A DNA stretch of 22,873 nt from Flavobacteriales bacterium. GTDB lineage: Bacteria > Bacteroidota > Bacteroidia > Flavobacteriales > Weeksellaceae. Below are positions 1-7,309 of the stretch, piece after piece. The notes beneath the pieces are model-generated. The model worked only from the letters and a program-made list of their open reading frames with translations, was not told the DNA's origin and made no database searches. The DNA lies in the NCBI GenBank assembly GCA_900770875.1, contig CAAGLV010000114.1, forward strand, positions 1-22,873, in the 5' to 3' direction. Made by a program: the position numbers and the translations under genes. How positions within the stretch are numbered: the stretch's first letter is position 1; every line of letters begins with the position of its first letter.

Positions 1-1022
1 TAGATACGATTAAGATTTTATATGTTTCGGGAGAAGAATCGGTTTCGCAAGTAAAATTACGTGCCGAACGAATCGGAATAGAATCTGATCAATGTTTTGT
101 TTTACCCGAAACAAATACGCAAAAAATATTTGCGCATGCCAAAGAAATTAAACCACAATTAATTGTTGTCGATTCAGTTCAAACGTTACAAACACCACAC
201 GTCGAATCGTCGCCCGGAAGTATTTCTCAAATTCGAGAAACTACTTTCGAATTGATTCAATACGCAAAAGAAACTAACACACCAATCATTTTAATTGGCC
301 ATATCACCAAAGAAGGCGTAATTGCCGGGCCTAAAATTTTAGAACATATGGTTGATGTTGTTTTACAATTTGAGGGCGATCGTAATCATATTTATCGCAT
401 TTTACGCGCCAATAAAAATCGTTTTGGATCGACTGCCGAAATCGGAATTTACGAGATGCAAGGTGCAGGTTTACGAGAAGTAACTAATCCGTCCGAAGTT
501 TTAATTACCAAAAAAGACGAATTATTAAGCGGAAACGCCATTGCCGCAACTTTAGAAGGTGTGCGCCCAATGTTAATCGAAATTCAGGCCTTGGTTTCTA
601 CTGCCGTTTACGGAACGCCGCAACGCACAGCAACTGGTTTTGATGCCAAACGATTAAATATGTTGTTGGCTGTTTTAGAAAAACGTGCCGGTTTTAGATT
701 AAATATGAAAGATGTTTTTTTGAATATTACGGGAGGAATTAGAGTTGACGATCCGGCCATTGATTTAGCCATTTGTGCAGCTATTTTATCGTCGAACGAA
801 GATTCGGCTGTGCCCGATAATTGTTGCTTTGCTGGCGAAGTTGGTTTAAGTGGCGAAATTAGAGCCGTTAATCGTGTAGAGCAACGAATTATTGAAGCCG
901 AAAAACTTGGTTTTGACGCAATTTTTGTTTCAAAATACAATAAGATAAAAGACTCTGATCACGGAATTAGAATTATTCGTGTATCGAAAGTAGAAGATAT
1001 TTACAGAACTTTATTTCAATAA
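1..1022 (+). CDS. radA: DNA repair protein RadA, 5'-truncated by the window edge
   Basis: RadA is a RecA-like ATPase that helps process recombination intermediates and drives branch migration. The open frame has no stop from base 3 to the left edge, so the gene is cut by the window and does not start at the internal TTG at 252. About 339 residues are visible, where the full protein is usually about 450-460. The N-terminal C4 zinc finger and the Walker A loop are therefore missing from view. What is present begins with the VSGEES segment that follows Walker A, then the Walker B-like strand LIVVDSVQT, the RadA-specific KNRFGS motif, and a C-terminal Lon-protease-like domain (from about RPMLIEIQALV to DLAICAAILSS). 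It ends at a strong hairpin shared with the convergent lipoprotein gene. The family assignment is secure; whether the missing part is intact cannot be judged. Confidence 0.96.
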   Translation, partial: DTIKILYVSGEESVSQVKLRAERIGIESDQCFVLPETNTQKIFAHAKEIKPQLIVVDSVQTLQTPHVESSPGSISQIRETTFELIQYAKETNTPIILIGHITKEGVIAGPKILEHMVDVVLQFEGDRNHIYRILRANKNRFGSTAEIGIYEMQGAGLREVTNPSEVLITKKDELLSGNAIAATLEGVRPMLIEIQALVSTAVYGTPQRTATGFDAKRLNMLLAVLEKRAGFRLNMKDVFLNITGGIRVDDPAIDLAICAAILSSNEDSAVPDNCCFAGEVGLSGEIRAVNRVEQRIIEAEKLGFDAIFVSKYNKIKDSDHGIRIIRVSKVEDIYRTLFQ

Positions 1023-1050
1023 AAAAAGCGAGCAAATGCTCGCTTTTTTG
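1022..1050. terminator. Bidirectional intrinsic terminator between radA and the lipoprotein gene
   Basis: GCGAGCA (1028-1034) pairs with TGCTCGC (1037-1043) across a two-base loop. An A-run on the left and six T on the right extend the stem. Both strands read as a GC-rich stem followed by a T tract, and the two flanking genes end directly at it (stop codons at 1020-1022 and 1051-1053), as expected for a shared terminator of convergent genes. Confidence 0.9.
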
Positions 1051-2742
1051 TTATTTCTTTTTCGGATTTTTTGGATCCTCAATTTCTTCTATTTTATAAA
1101 TAAAATGCTCGCTATCGTTCCCAATAATCCAAGTTTCTTCGGTATCCCAAAGCGCTCTTATTGTAATTTTACTTGGATAAATGTAAACAGGTTCGGGCTG
1201 AGTTTGTTGCAATAAATTTCCCGAATCCCAAATGCCATTTTTATTTTCGTCTACCAATAAACGTAAATAATATTCGCCTGGCAATAAATTACGGAATTCG
1301 AATGTTTTATCAACGCCATTACGCTCTTCTACAATATCAAAAGTTTTACCTTTTTTAATTAACTGAAGAAATACCGGAACATCTTCTGCTAAGTTGGTTA
1401 CTTTTACTTTTAAGTTTCCGAAATCTTCTCTAACGCCAGTTTTAAACTGATAAACTAAAGTGTCATTCTTAGCTTCGAAAATATCTGTAATTGCATTTGG
1501 ATAGATGTTAATCTCGAATTTTTCGCCTAAATCTTTCTTAAAATCAAACGAAACAACTTGCTTATCAATCTCATCTATTTTTACATCAAACGGAATCGCA
1601 ATTGTATCTTTAAATACATTAATTAACGATTTATCGATCGATTTAATTGGTGCTGATGCTGCAATTTTATAATTTTTATTTGGTGCAAAATTCTTGTCAT
1701 CAAACGTATTAAAGTTAATCTTGTATTCTTTAATTGGCGCTTTATACAATACGCTTAATGTATCAATTTTATCTTTGTGTTGTACCGCAAAACGTAAACG
1801 CTCGGTTTTACTCTCAAACTTATCTACCTCTGGATTAAACCAAAAATTAACCGAATCGTTTTTAAAATGCGAATCGACCATTGCTGTAGAAAATGTTTTA
1901 CCAATTGGTGTAATTTTTAACTCTTCCTCTGCTCCTTCGGTTCTGAACACAATTTGTCCAATTCCTTTCATTTCGGCTTTGGTTACACGGTAATTTGGCT
2001 TTTCTTTAAATAATTTTAAATCGACATTTTCGTGACCATTTAAGCTTATAATTTCGTTTTTAAAAGCTAATTTTTCTTTACCTGCATCGTATTTCGAATT
2101 TTCTAAAACATCTTCGAAAGCCACAATTTTATAATCGCCCGGACTTAAATATTTTAAATTATATTCTCCGTTTTCGTTGATGCGCGAAATGTAATATGGT
2201 TTTTGATTTAAGATGATGCTATCGTTAAAATTTTCGTCAATTTTATATAATCCAACCAAAGTTTTCTTCGGTAATTCGAAATCAAATCCAGGATAAACTT
2301 TTCCTTTAATGCTTAACGAATCGATGTAATTTCCGGTAGAAAAAACGTACGAAAAGTTAGATAACTTATTGCCTTCGTTATAATCTTGTATCGCATCGCC
2401 AAAGTTAAAACTGTATGTCGTGTTGGCTTGTAATGGCGCTTGTAATTTAATTCGGATTGTTTTTTCGGCTAAAGTTTGCGGAAAAACAATAGGATTTTTA
2501 TCTAATGGTGGCGAAACAACTACATTTTTATTGTACTCTTTTACTTGCACATATTCATCAAAATGTAACTCGATTTCTTTAAGATTTGTACTAACGTTTG
2601 TTGCCAACGTATCTGGCTTTGCCCACTCTAAAACAGGAGGAGTTTCGTCTTTAGGACCTCCGGATGGCGAACCAATACGTGCGCACGAATTAAACGAAAA
2701 AATACCTGCAATTAACAGGCTTGCAACAACAAGTTTCTTCAT
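1051..2742 (-). CDS. Ig-like domain lipoprotein (SbsA Ig-like / Big_5 type)
   Basis: Predicted lipoprotein of 563 residues whose function is not known. The first 20 residues form a lipoprotein signal: MKK, a hydrophobic stretch, then SFNSC with Cys20 as the likely lipidated residue. A conserved GSPSGGPKDETPP segment follows. Residues of about 35-130 resemble a bacterial Ig-like (Big_5) domain, with the pattern PPVLEWAKPDTLATNVS and the ending YVFSTGN. The rest looks like further beta-sandwich modules with GEYNLKYLSPGDYKI and GEYYLRLLVDENKNGIWD motifs, which recall carboxypeptidase-regulatory-like folds. The tail is lysine-rich. It lies 28 bases downstream of comF on the same strand, so the two are probably co-transcribed. 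Related proteins of this size and layout occur widely in Bacteroidota. A cell-envelope location is likely; surface exposure is uncertain because no clear acidic export signal follows the cysteine. Confidence 0.85.
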   Translation of the reverse strand: MKKLVVASLLIAGIFSFNSCARIGSPSGGPKDETPPVLEWAKPDTLATNVSTNLKEIELHFDEYVQVKEYNKNVVVSPPLDKNPIVFPQTLAEKTIRIKLQAPLQANTTYSFNFGDAIQDYNEGNKLSNFSYVFSTGNYIDSLSIKGKVYPGFDFELPKKTLVGLYKIDENFNDSIILNQKPYYISRINENGEYNLKYLSPGDYKIVAFEDVLENSKYDAGKEKLAFKNEIISLNGHENVDLKLFKEKPNYRVTKAEMKGIGQIVFRTEGAEEELKITPIGKTFSTAMVDSHFKNDSVNFWFNPEVDKFESKTERLRFAVQHKDKIDTLSVLYKAPIKEYKINFNTFDDKNFAPNKNYKIAASAPIKSIDKSLINVFKDTIAIPFDVKIDEIDKQVVSFDFKKDLGEKFEINIYPNAITDIFEAKNDTLVYQFKTGVREDFGNLKVKVTNLAEDVPVFLQLIKKGKTFDIVEERNGVDKTFEFRNLLPGEYYLRLLVDENKNGIWDSGNLLQQTQPEPVYIYPSKITIRALWDTEETWIIGNDSEHFIYKIEEIEDPKNPKKK

Positions 2743-2770
2743 AGGCGCAAGTTAAGAAAAAAGCGTTGGA

Positions 2771-3436
2771 TTAATCGCATGCTATTGTTAGCACGCTTAC
2801 TTTTACATCTTTTAATTGATTAAACGGAAGAATGGCTTGGCTTAAAGTTGCTCCGGTGGTTATTAAATCGTCTACAATTAAAATATGTCCGATTAAGGTT
2901 TGATTGGTTACTTTAAATGCCGAAGATAAATTTTTAATTCGTTCGGATTTATTTTTGGTGACTTGCGACTTTTTATATTCCGTACGGATTAAAATCGAAT
3001 CAGAATATGGAATATTAAATCGACGACTAATTGCTTTTGAAAATGCTTCTACCTGATTATAACCACGCTCTTTTAAACGTTTTTTATGCAAAGGAATTGG
3101 AATTACGTAATCAAAACCCGAAAGATCAATCGGAATTAAATCGGCTAAATCAGTTCCGATTTCGGGACGATTACGATATTTCATTTCGTGTAAAATAGAT
3201 TGAATTACATTTCCTTTTTTAAAATAAAATAAACTATATGCAGCTTCTACTTTGCAATATTTTTCTAATTGCTGATACGCTAAATTATTTTGATTAAGTT
3301 GCCAATGAGTAAACGGAAAATCGCCTACACAATTGGTACACAAAATCTGAGTAGACTGAATTACTTTAGCACAATGTATACAACGCATCGGAAAAAATAA
3401 ATCGACCAAAGAATTTAGGATTATTTTGATTTCCAT
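2771..3436 (-). CDS. ComF family phosphoribosyltransferase-like protein
   Basis: ComF-family protein of 221 residues, a usual length. ComF proteins are linked to natural DNA uptake in competent bacteria, where they act in the cytoplasm with the ComFA helicase and the recombination machinery. Near the N-terminus are two CxxC pairs (Cys19/Cys22 and Cys33/Cys36), the typical zinc ribbon. The C-terminal half carries the phosphoribosyltransferase fold with the PRPP-binding loop ILIVDDLITTGATL, preceded by the conserved YVIPIPLHKKRLKERGYNQ segment. It is the first gene of a likely two-gene unit with the downstream lipoprotein and is divergent from queD, with only 35 bases between start codons. Whether it acts in competence here is inference; many species without known competence keep comF. 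Confidence 0.92.
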   Translation of the reverse strand: MEIKIILNSLVDLFFPMRCIHCAKVIQSTQILCTNCVGDFPFTHWQLNQNNLAYQQLEKYCKVEAAYSLFYFKKGNVIQSILHEMKYRNRPEIGTDLADLIPIDLSGFDYVIPIPLHKKRLKERGYNQVEAFSKAISRRFNIPYSDSILIRTEYKKSQVTKNKSERIKNLSSAFKVTNQTLIGHILIVDDLITTGATLSQAILPFNQLKDVKVSVLTIACD

Positions 3437-3444
3437 TACCTTTG
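3437..3444 (+). promoter_or_regulatory. Bacteroidota-type -7 element upstream of queD
   Basis: TACCTTTG matches the TAnnTTTG -7 consensus of Bacteroidota promoters exactly and ends 27 bases before the queD ATG at 3472. It abuts the start codon of the divergent comF gene. No convincing TTG/TTTG -33 element is visible at the expected distance, so the call rests on the -7 box and position alone. Confidence 0.55.
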
Positions 3445-3471
3445 CAGATTAAAGCATTAATTATAAATTTA

Positions 3472-3924
3472 ATGAAAATCGTAAGACTTACAAAAACATT
3501 TAACTTCGAAACTGCACATGCTTTACACGGTTACGACGGAAAATGTAAAAATATACACGGACATTCGTACAAATTATTTGTAACTATTAAAGGTAAACCA
3601 TCCGAAGACGTACACGACGTTAAATTAGGAATGGTAATGGATTTTGGCGATCTTAAAAAGATTGTTAACGAAGAAGTTGTTGATATCTTTGATCACGCTA
3701 CTTTACTAAACGAAAATTCGCCACACAAAGCTTTAGGCGAGCATTTAATTAAAGAAGGACATCGAATTATCTTTACAGATTATCAACCTTCGTGCGAAAA
3801 TATGATTCTTTGGATGGTTGATAAAATTAAAAATCGATTACCAGAGCATATCGAACTTGTTGCTTTAAAACTACACGAAACTGAAAATTCTTACGGAGAA
3901 TGGTTAGCGGAGGACAACCAATAA
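3472..3924 (+). CDS. queD: 6-carboxytetrahydropterin synthase (QueD / PTPS family)
   Basis: Converts 7,8-dihydroneopterin triphosphate to 6-carboxytetrahydropterin, the first dedicated step toward preQ0 and the queuosine tRNA base; close relatives make 6-pyruvoyltetrahydropterin. With the ATG at 3472 the protein has 150 residues. Zinc ligands are His16 (FETAHAL) and His29/His31 in the C-x3-HGH motif, whose Cys25 is the catalytic cysteine. FDHATLL and the late HETENSYGEW segment are also typical. A longer reading from TTG at 3442 adds ten residues that start inside the promoter box and have no family support, so I reject it. Its last 25 bases overlap the start of lpxH, implying co-transcription. 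The family call is firm; QueD over a biopterin-type role is inferred from phylum habit. Confidence 0.92.
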   Translation: MKIVRLTKTFNFETAHALHGYDGKCKNIHGHSYKLFVTIKGKPSEDVHDVKLGMVMDFGDLKKIVNEEVVDIFDHATLLNENSPHKALGEHLIKEGHRIIFTDYQPSCENMILWMVDKIKNRLPEHIELVALKLHETENSYGEWLAEDNQ

Positions 3925-4727
3925 AAATAGATTTATTGCCAGGCAAAAAGGCTTATTTTTCGTCGGATCATCATTTTGGTGCGCCAAACGAAGAAGAAAG
4001 TTTAGTGCGCGAAAAAAAATTTGTACAATGGTTAGACGAAATTAAAGACGATTGTGGCGTTTTATTTTTGGTTGGCGATTTATTTGATTTTTGGTTTGAG
4101 TACAAATATGTTGTGCCCAAAGGTTTTGTGCGTGTTTTAGGTAAATTAGCCGAAATTGCCGATCGCGGTATTCCGATTTATTTCTTTGTAGGCAATCATG
4201 ATCTTTGGATGAAAGATTACTTAGAAGAGCAAATTAACGCCATTGTTTTTCGTGATAAACAAGATTTTATTATCAACGGAAAAGAATTTTTTATTGTGCA
4301 TGGTGATGGAAAAGGACCTGGTGATAAAGGTTACAAACGAATGAAAAAGGTATTTACCAATAAAGTTTGTCAGTTCTTATTTTACTTGCTTCATCCCGAT
4401 TTAGCCATGTGGTTAGGCATAACGGCTTCGCGCAAAAATAAAATGATTTCGGGCGACGAAGATGTTCACTTTTTAGGTGTTGATAACGAGTGGTTAATTA
4501 GCTACTCGAAACGACAATTAGAACGAAAACACTACGATTTTTTAGTTTATGGACATCGCCATTTACCTATGGAAATCGACATAAAAAAATCCAAACACTT
4601 TAATTTAGGTGATTGGATTAATTATTTTACTTATGGTGTTTTTGATGGCGAAACCTTCGAGTTAAAAACTTACTTCGGTAATCAAACTGTAGATTCTCGG
4701 GATTCGATCATAAAAATTATAGAATAA
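3900..4727 (+). CDS. lpxH: UDP-2,3-diacylglucosamine diphosphatase LpxH-type phosphoesterase
   Basis: Calcineurin-like metallophosphoesterase of 275 residues that most likely hydrolyses UDP-2,3-diacylglucosamine to lipid X at the inner membrane in lipid A synthesis. Metal-site motifs appear in order: DHH (Asp23, His25), GDLFD (Asp60), GNHD (Asn99-His100), and GHRH near residue 220. VGDLFDFWFEYK, PGDKGYKRMKK and SGDEDVHFLGVDNEW are typical of flavobacterial LpxH-like proteins. The ATG at 3900 lies inside the end of queD (25-base overlap). No later ATG exists before the first metal motif, and a purine-rich GCGGAGGA lies just after the start, so it is not a ribosome site for it. The last 66 bases overlap the 3' end of the opposite-strand DUF6427 gene. 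LpxH or a related phosphoesterase paralogue are both possible; LpxH is preferred. Confidence 0.85.
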   Translation: MVSGGQPIKIDLLPGKKAYFSSDHHFGAPNEEESLVREKKFVQWLDEIKDDCGVLFLVGDLFDFWFEYKYVVPKGFVRVLGKLAEIADRGIPIYFFVGNHDLWMKDYLEEQINAIVFRDKQDFIINGKEFFIVHGDGKGPGDKGYKRMKKVFTNKVCQFLFYLLHPDLAMWLGITASRKNKMISGDEDVHFLGVDNEWLISYSKRQLERKHYDFLVYGHRHLPMEIDIKKSKHFNLGDWINYFTYGVFDGETFELKTYFGNQTVDSRDSIIKIIE

Positions 4728-5606
4728 CATACAAATTAAATAGCCCCATAAAATGGTTTCTTTTAACCAATTTAATTGGGGTTTTTTATTGGAAAAATAT
4801 TTAGAAAATAAGATCATAAATATAAATCCAAAAAAGCTTAAAAACATAATTTGAGCTCCTCCAAATAAGGCTGATGTTACAATTAAAGCAATTACCATTA
4901 AAAATAGTAATAAAAATATTCGTTTAATGTGAACAGGTTCTTTATTTACATTTTTTAAGTAATCTAAAAAAGACACCACAATAAATACGACAATAGGTAT
5001 TAAGAAAATTTGTTTGATATCTAATCTAAAATAATCAAGTAATAAAGCATCGTGATAATAATTGATTAAGAAATCGAAATCTAACAAATAGCTAACTTGT
5101 ACAAAAACTAAAATTGGTACTAAAAGTCCTAAAAGTGCCAATGTAAAAACGGAAGAATCGATAGATCTTAACGAAATAAAATATCCCATAATTACCAATC
5201 CTAAGATAAATAATGGTGGATTTAATAAAATGGCGAATCCAAGAAATGCACCAATATCAAATGCTTCGTATTTTTCGGTATTATCAACCTCAAAATAAAT
5301 TAATTTGGTAATGATATAAGTGATAAGAAGTAAACTACCCGAAAGTCGAAAATCTAATAAAAGCGCGACACAAGGCATTATCCATAAGATATAAAACCAA
5401 ATTGAATAAGATGTTTTTGAAACTAAATCGTTTTGATAATCGATATACCAAACATATAGAATGGTTAAAATGGACAAAGTAAGTCCTATGATTTCTAATT
5501 TATTAAGATAAAAACTGTTAAAATTTGTGGCTCCAAGCCCAAAAAACAGCGCAATTAATAATATTTGAACAAAAAAGTTCCTTTTCGCAAGTAGATTAGC
5601 TAACAT
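4662..5606 (-). CDS. Polytopic membrane protein, DUF6427 family
   Basis: Integral membrane protein of 314 residues with roughly nine or ten hydrophobic segments spread over the whole length, and no signal peptide distinct from the first helix. Composition and layout match the DUF6427 family found in Flavobacteriia. I see no catalytic motif and give no function. The first segment follows MLANLLAKRNFFVQ, so the ATG at 5606 fits. It is divergent from the small DUF6341 gene (40 bases between starts), a neighbourhood I recall as common in flavobacterial genomes. Its 3' end runs 66 bases into the 3' end of lpxH on the other strand, giving the tail IYSLITEVSF. A shorter true product cannot be excluded, but there is no earlier stop. 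Confidence 0.75.
   Translation of the reverse strand: MLANLLAKRNFFVQILLIALFFGLGATNFNSFYLNKLEIIGLTLSILTILYVWYIDYQNDLVSKTSYSIWFYILWIMPCVALLLDFRLSGSLLLITYIITKLIYFEVDNTEKYEAFDIGAFLGFAILLNPPLFILGLVIMGYFISLRSIDSSVFTLALLGLLVPILVFVQVSYLLDFDFLINYYHDALLLDYFRLDIKQIFLIPIVVFIVVSFLDYLKNVNKEPVHIKRIFLLLFLMVIALIVTSALFGGAQIMFLSFFGFIFMILFSKYFSNKKPQLNWLKETILWGYLICMLFYNFYDRIPRIYSLITEVSF
4744..4787 (+). terminator. Possible intrinsic terminator after lpxH
   Basis: CCCC (4744-4747) pairs with GGGG (4778-4781), enclosing an inner TGGTT/AACCA stem, and is followed by TTTTTT. It begins 16 bases past the lpxH stop. The sequence also encodes part of the opposite-strand DUF6427 protein, so the hairpin could be a by-product of coding. 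The stem is interrupted and weak. Confidence 0.35.
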
Positions 5607-5611
5607 TTTTA

Positions 5612-5619
5612 TAACTTTG
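5612..5619 (+). promoter_or_regulatory. Bacteroidota-type -7 element for the DUF6341 gene
   Basis: TAACTTTG fits TAnnTTTG exactly and ends 27 bases before the ATG at 5647. No clear -33 element is visible. It lies only three bases from the opposing box at 5623-5630. Confidence 0.55.
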
Positions 5620-5622
5620 AAA

Positions 5623-5630
5623 CAAAATTA
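5623..5630 (-). promoter_or_regulatory. Bacteroidota-type -7 element for the DUF6427 gene
   Basis: On the minus strand this reads TAATTTTG, an exact TAnnTTTG match, 16 bases upstream of the minus-strand ATG at 5606. With the plus-strand box at 5612-5619 it forms a face-to-face divergent promoter pair. No clear -33 element is visible. Confidence 0.5.
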
Positions 5631-5646
5631 AGCAATAAACTAAGAT

Positions 5647-5838
5647 ATGGGATTAATAACTAATTTATTATTTGCAATCGGTGATGCATTTACATGGTCT
5701 TTCGAGCACCTGTTAATACCTATAGGTTATTACGCTGACTGGATTTTTACAATCATTGCTGCTGGATTATTAGTTTGGTGGTTATCATTTTTATTATCTA
5801 TGGGTAGTGAAAATGAAAAAGATTATAAAGGTTGGTAA
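5647..5838 (+). CDS. Small membrane protein, DUF6341 family
   Basis: Protein of 63 residues with two hydrophobic stretches (about residues 4-30 and 33-52) and a charged, soluble tail (GSENEKDYKGW). The tryptophan-rich second helix and overall layout match DUF6341 proteins of Flavobacteriia, which are usually 60-80 residues long. Function is unknown. A good promoter box lies upstream and a strong hairpin terminator downstream, so it is probably a monocistronic unit, which supports it being a real gene despite its size. Its divergent partner is the DUF6427 gene. Confidence 0.78.
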   Translation: MGLITNLLFAIGDAFTWSFEHLLIPIGYYADWIFTIIAAGLLVWWLSFLLSMGSENEKDYKGW

Positions 5839-5866
5839 TTGTAACCGATTAATATATTATCGAATC

Positions 5867-5901
5867 AAAAAGCCTCAATTAATTATTTGAGGCTTTTTTT
5901 A
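5867..5901. terminator. Bidirectional intrinsic terminator
   Basis: AGCCTCAA (5871-5878) pairs with TTGAGGCT (5887-5894) around an eight-base loop. It is flanked by A-runs on the left and T-runs on the right, so it can stop transcription from the DUF6341 gene and from the convergent sugar transferase, whose stop codon is at 5907-5909. Confidence 0.9.
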
Positions 5902-5906
5902 TGGTT

Positions 5907-7265
5907 TTAAATGGCATTTTTATCGCCTTTAAATACTAATAAAAATGTCTTTATCAGGATTTTAAAATCTAATAATAAACTCCAATTCTTTATATAAAAG
6001 ATATCTGTTCTAATTCTGTCGTTCATATTTTCCTCTGTCATATCACCTCTAAGGCCACTAATTTGCGATAATCCGGTGATACCTGGTCTTACATAATATC
6101 TAAAATAATATCTATTTACTACATTACTATAATACTCATCAACCGTTAGCATATGTGGACGAGGCCCAATAATCGACATATCTCCTTTTAATACATTAAA
6201 AAATTGTGGAAATTCATCTAAACTAGTTTTTCTTAAAAAATTACCTAATTTAGTTATTCGATTATCGTTTACAACGGTAGCTGTTACAGAATTTGTACCA
6301 TCACTTCTCATGGTTCTAAATTTATAACAGTCGAAAGATTTACCGTTAATTCCTGTTCTTTTTTGTTTAAATATTACATCTCCTTTCGAGTCAATTTTAA
6401 TTAAAATTGCTAATAATGGAAATAGCCAACTCATAATAAATATACATACAAATAGAGCAACAAGCTTATCTACAACTAATTTTATGTAATGATTTTCTCC
6501 TTTATCTAATGGGAATCTTGTTACTTTTATTATTTGTTTACCGTTAATATATTCTACATCATAAGTGTAATAATTTTTTTCGAATGATATAGGTAGAAGA
6601 TTAACTTCTATTTGATAATCTTCGCAATAATTTAATATTTTATTAAAGTTAATATCATCAATTCCTTTCTCGGAAAAAATGATTTTATTAATCTTATGTT
6701 CATGTACAAATGATCTGAAATAACCAAAATCTAGAATTTCGTTATCGTTTATACTGTATAAAACTACTTTAGTATTTACTGTTAATTTTTCTTTAAATGA
6801 AATTAATTCTTTATTATCACCAACAAATAAATAACTTTTATTAACATTATTTCTATATAAAATTTTATAAAAAGTTCTTGATATAATTAAAAAGAATAAT
6901 ATTAATAAATTAAAATAAATTATATTACTTCGTTCTAATAAAGGTAAATCTTTTAATCCAGAAACTGTAAAAACAACAGGAATCAATAATAGTATTTGGT
7001 TAATACTTTTGTATAAAATTTTAGCAAATGAAGTACTAATAGAAATATCGTAAAGTTTAGATGTATTTGAAATTATAATCCAAAAAAATATTAAAATTAA
7101 GTATGCTTTGTAATGAGAGTAAATTAGATCAATGATTGTTGGCGTGTAAGAAAATTTTAATTCGTATTGTTTCCTTATAAAAAAATAGAACACACAAGAA
7201 TAAACTAAAAGATCAAATCCAAACAATATTGTCTTTTCGGTTATTCTTTCTCTAGAATTTTTCAT
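5907..7265 (-). CDS. Undecaprenyl-phosphate sugar phosphotransferase (initiating enzyme, WbaP/WcaJ type)
   Basis: Probable initiating enzyme of the polysaccharide locus: it transfers a sugar-1-phosphate from a UDP-sugar to undecaprenyl phosphate on the cytoplasmic face. The protein has 452 residues. About four or five N-terminal membrane segments come first, then a soluble Rossmann-like region (about 135-240). One more hydrophobic segment (about 263-290) is followed by the catalytic bacterial sugar transferase domain with KFRTM (315-319), SLDE (Asp350-Glu351), GPRP (367-370) and PGITG (394-398). This long form matches the exopolysaccharide polyprenyl glycosylphosphotransferase family. The sugar cannot be read from sequence; glucose or galactose is usual, N-acetyl sugars are possible. 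It is transcribed away from the other locus genes and ends at the shared terminator. Confidence 0.92.
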   Translation of the reverse strand: MKNSRERITEKTILFGFDLLVYSCVFYFFIRKQYELKFSYTPTIIDLIYSHYKAYLILIFFWIIISNTSKLYDISISTSFAKILYKSINQILLLIPVVFTVSGLKDLPLLERSNIIYFNLLILFFLIISRTFYKILYRNNVNKSYLFVGDNKELISFKEKLTVNTKVVLYSINDNEILDFGYFRSFVHEHKINKIIFSEKGIDDINFNKILNYCEDYQIEVNLLPISFEKNYYTYDVEYINGKQIIKVTRFPLDKGENHYIKLVVDKLVALFVCIFIMSWLFPLLAILIKIDSKGDVIFKQKRTGINGKSFDCYKFRTMRSDGTNSVTATVVNDNRITKLGNFLRKTSLDEFPQFFNVLKGDMSIIGPRPHMLTVDEYYSNVVNRYYFRYYVRPGITGLSQISGLRGDMTEENMNDRIRTDIFYIKNWSLLLDFKILIKTFLLVFKGDKNAI

Positions 7266-7282
7266 AATTTGTTAGATATAGT

Positions 7283-7290
7283 TAGATTTG
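7283..7290 (+). promoter_or_regulatory. Bacteroidota-type -7 element driving the polysaccharide gene run
   Basis: TAGATTTG fits TAnnTTTG exactly, ending 19 bases before the glycosyltransferase ATG at 7310. A TTTG lies at 7268-7271 but is too close (11 bases) to be a standard -33 element. It is the only good promoter box found before the plus-strand run from 7310 to 13997. Confidence 0.5.
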
Positions 7291-7309
7291 TAAATACTTA
7301 ATCTAAGTT

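Noticed and set aside
252..1022. A 256-residue radA starting at TTG 252
   Set aside because: The frame is open to the left edge and the extra residues carry RadA motifs (VSGEES, LIVVDSVQT), so the gene is truncated by the window.
2420..2755. Open frames on the plus strand opposite the lipoprotein gene
   Set aside because: They lie wholly or mostly within a well-supported opposite-strand gene, have low-complexity composition and no recognisable domain.
3442..3471. A TTG start for queD
   Set aside because: It lies inside the TAnnTTTG promoter box and adds ten residues without family support; the ATG at 3472 gives a standard N-terminus.
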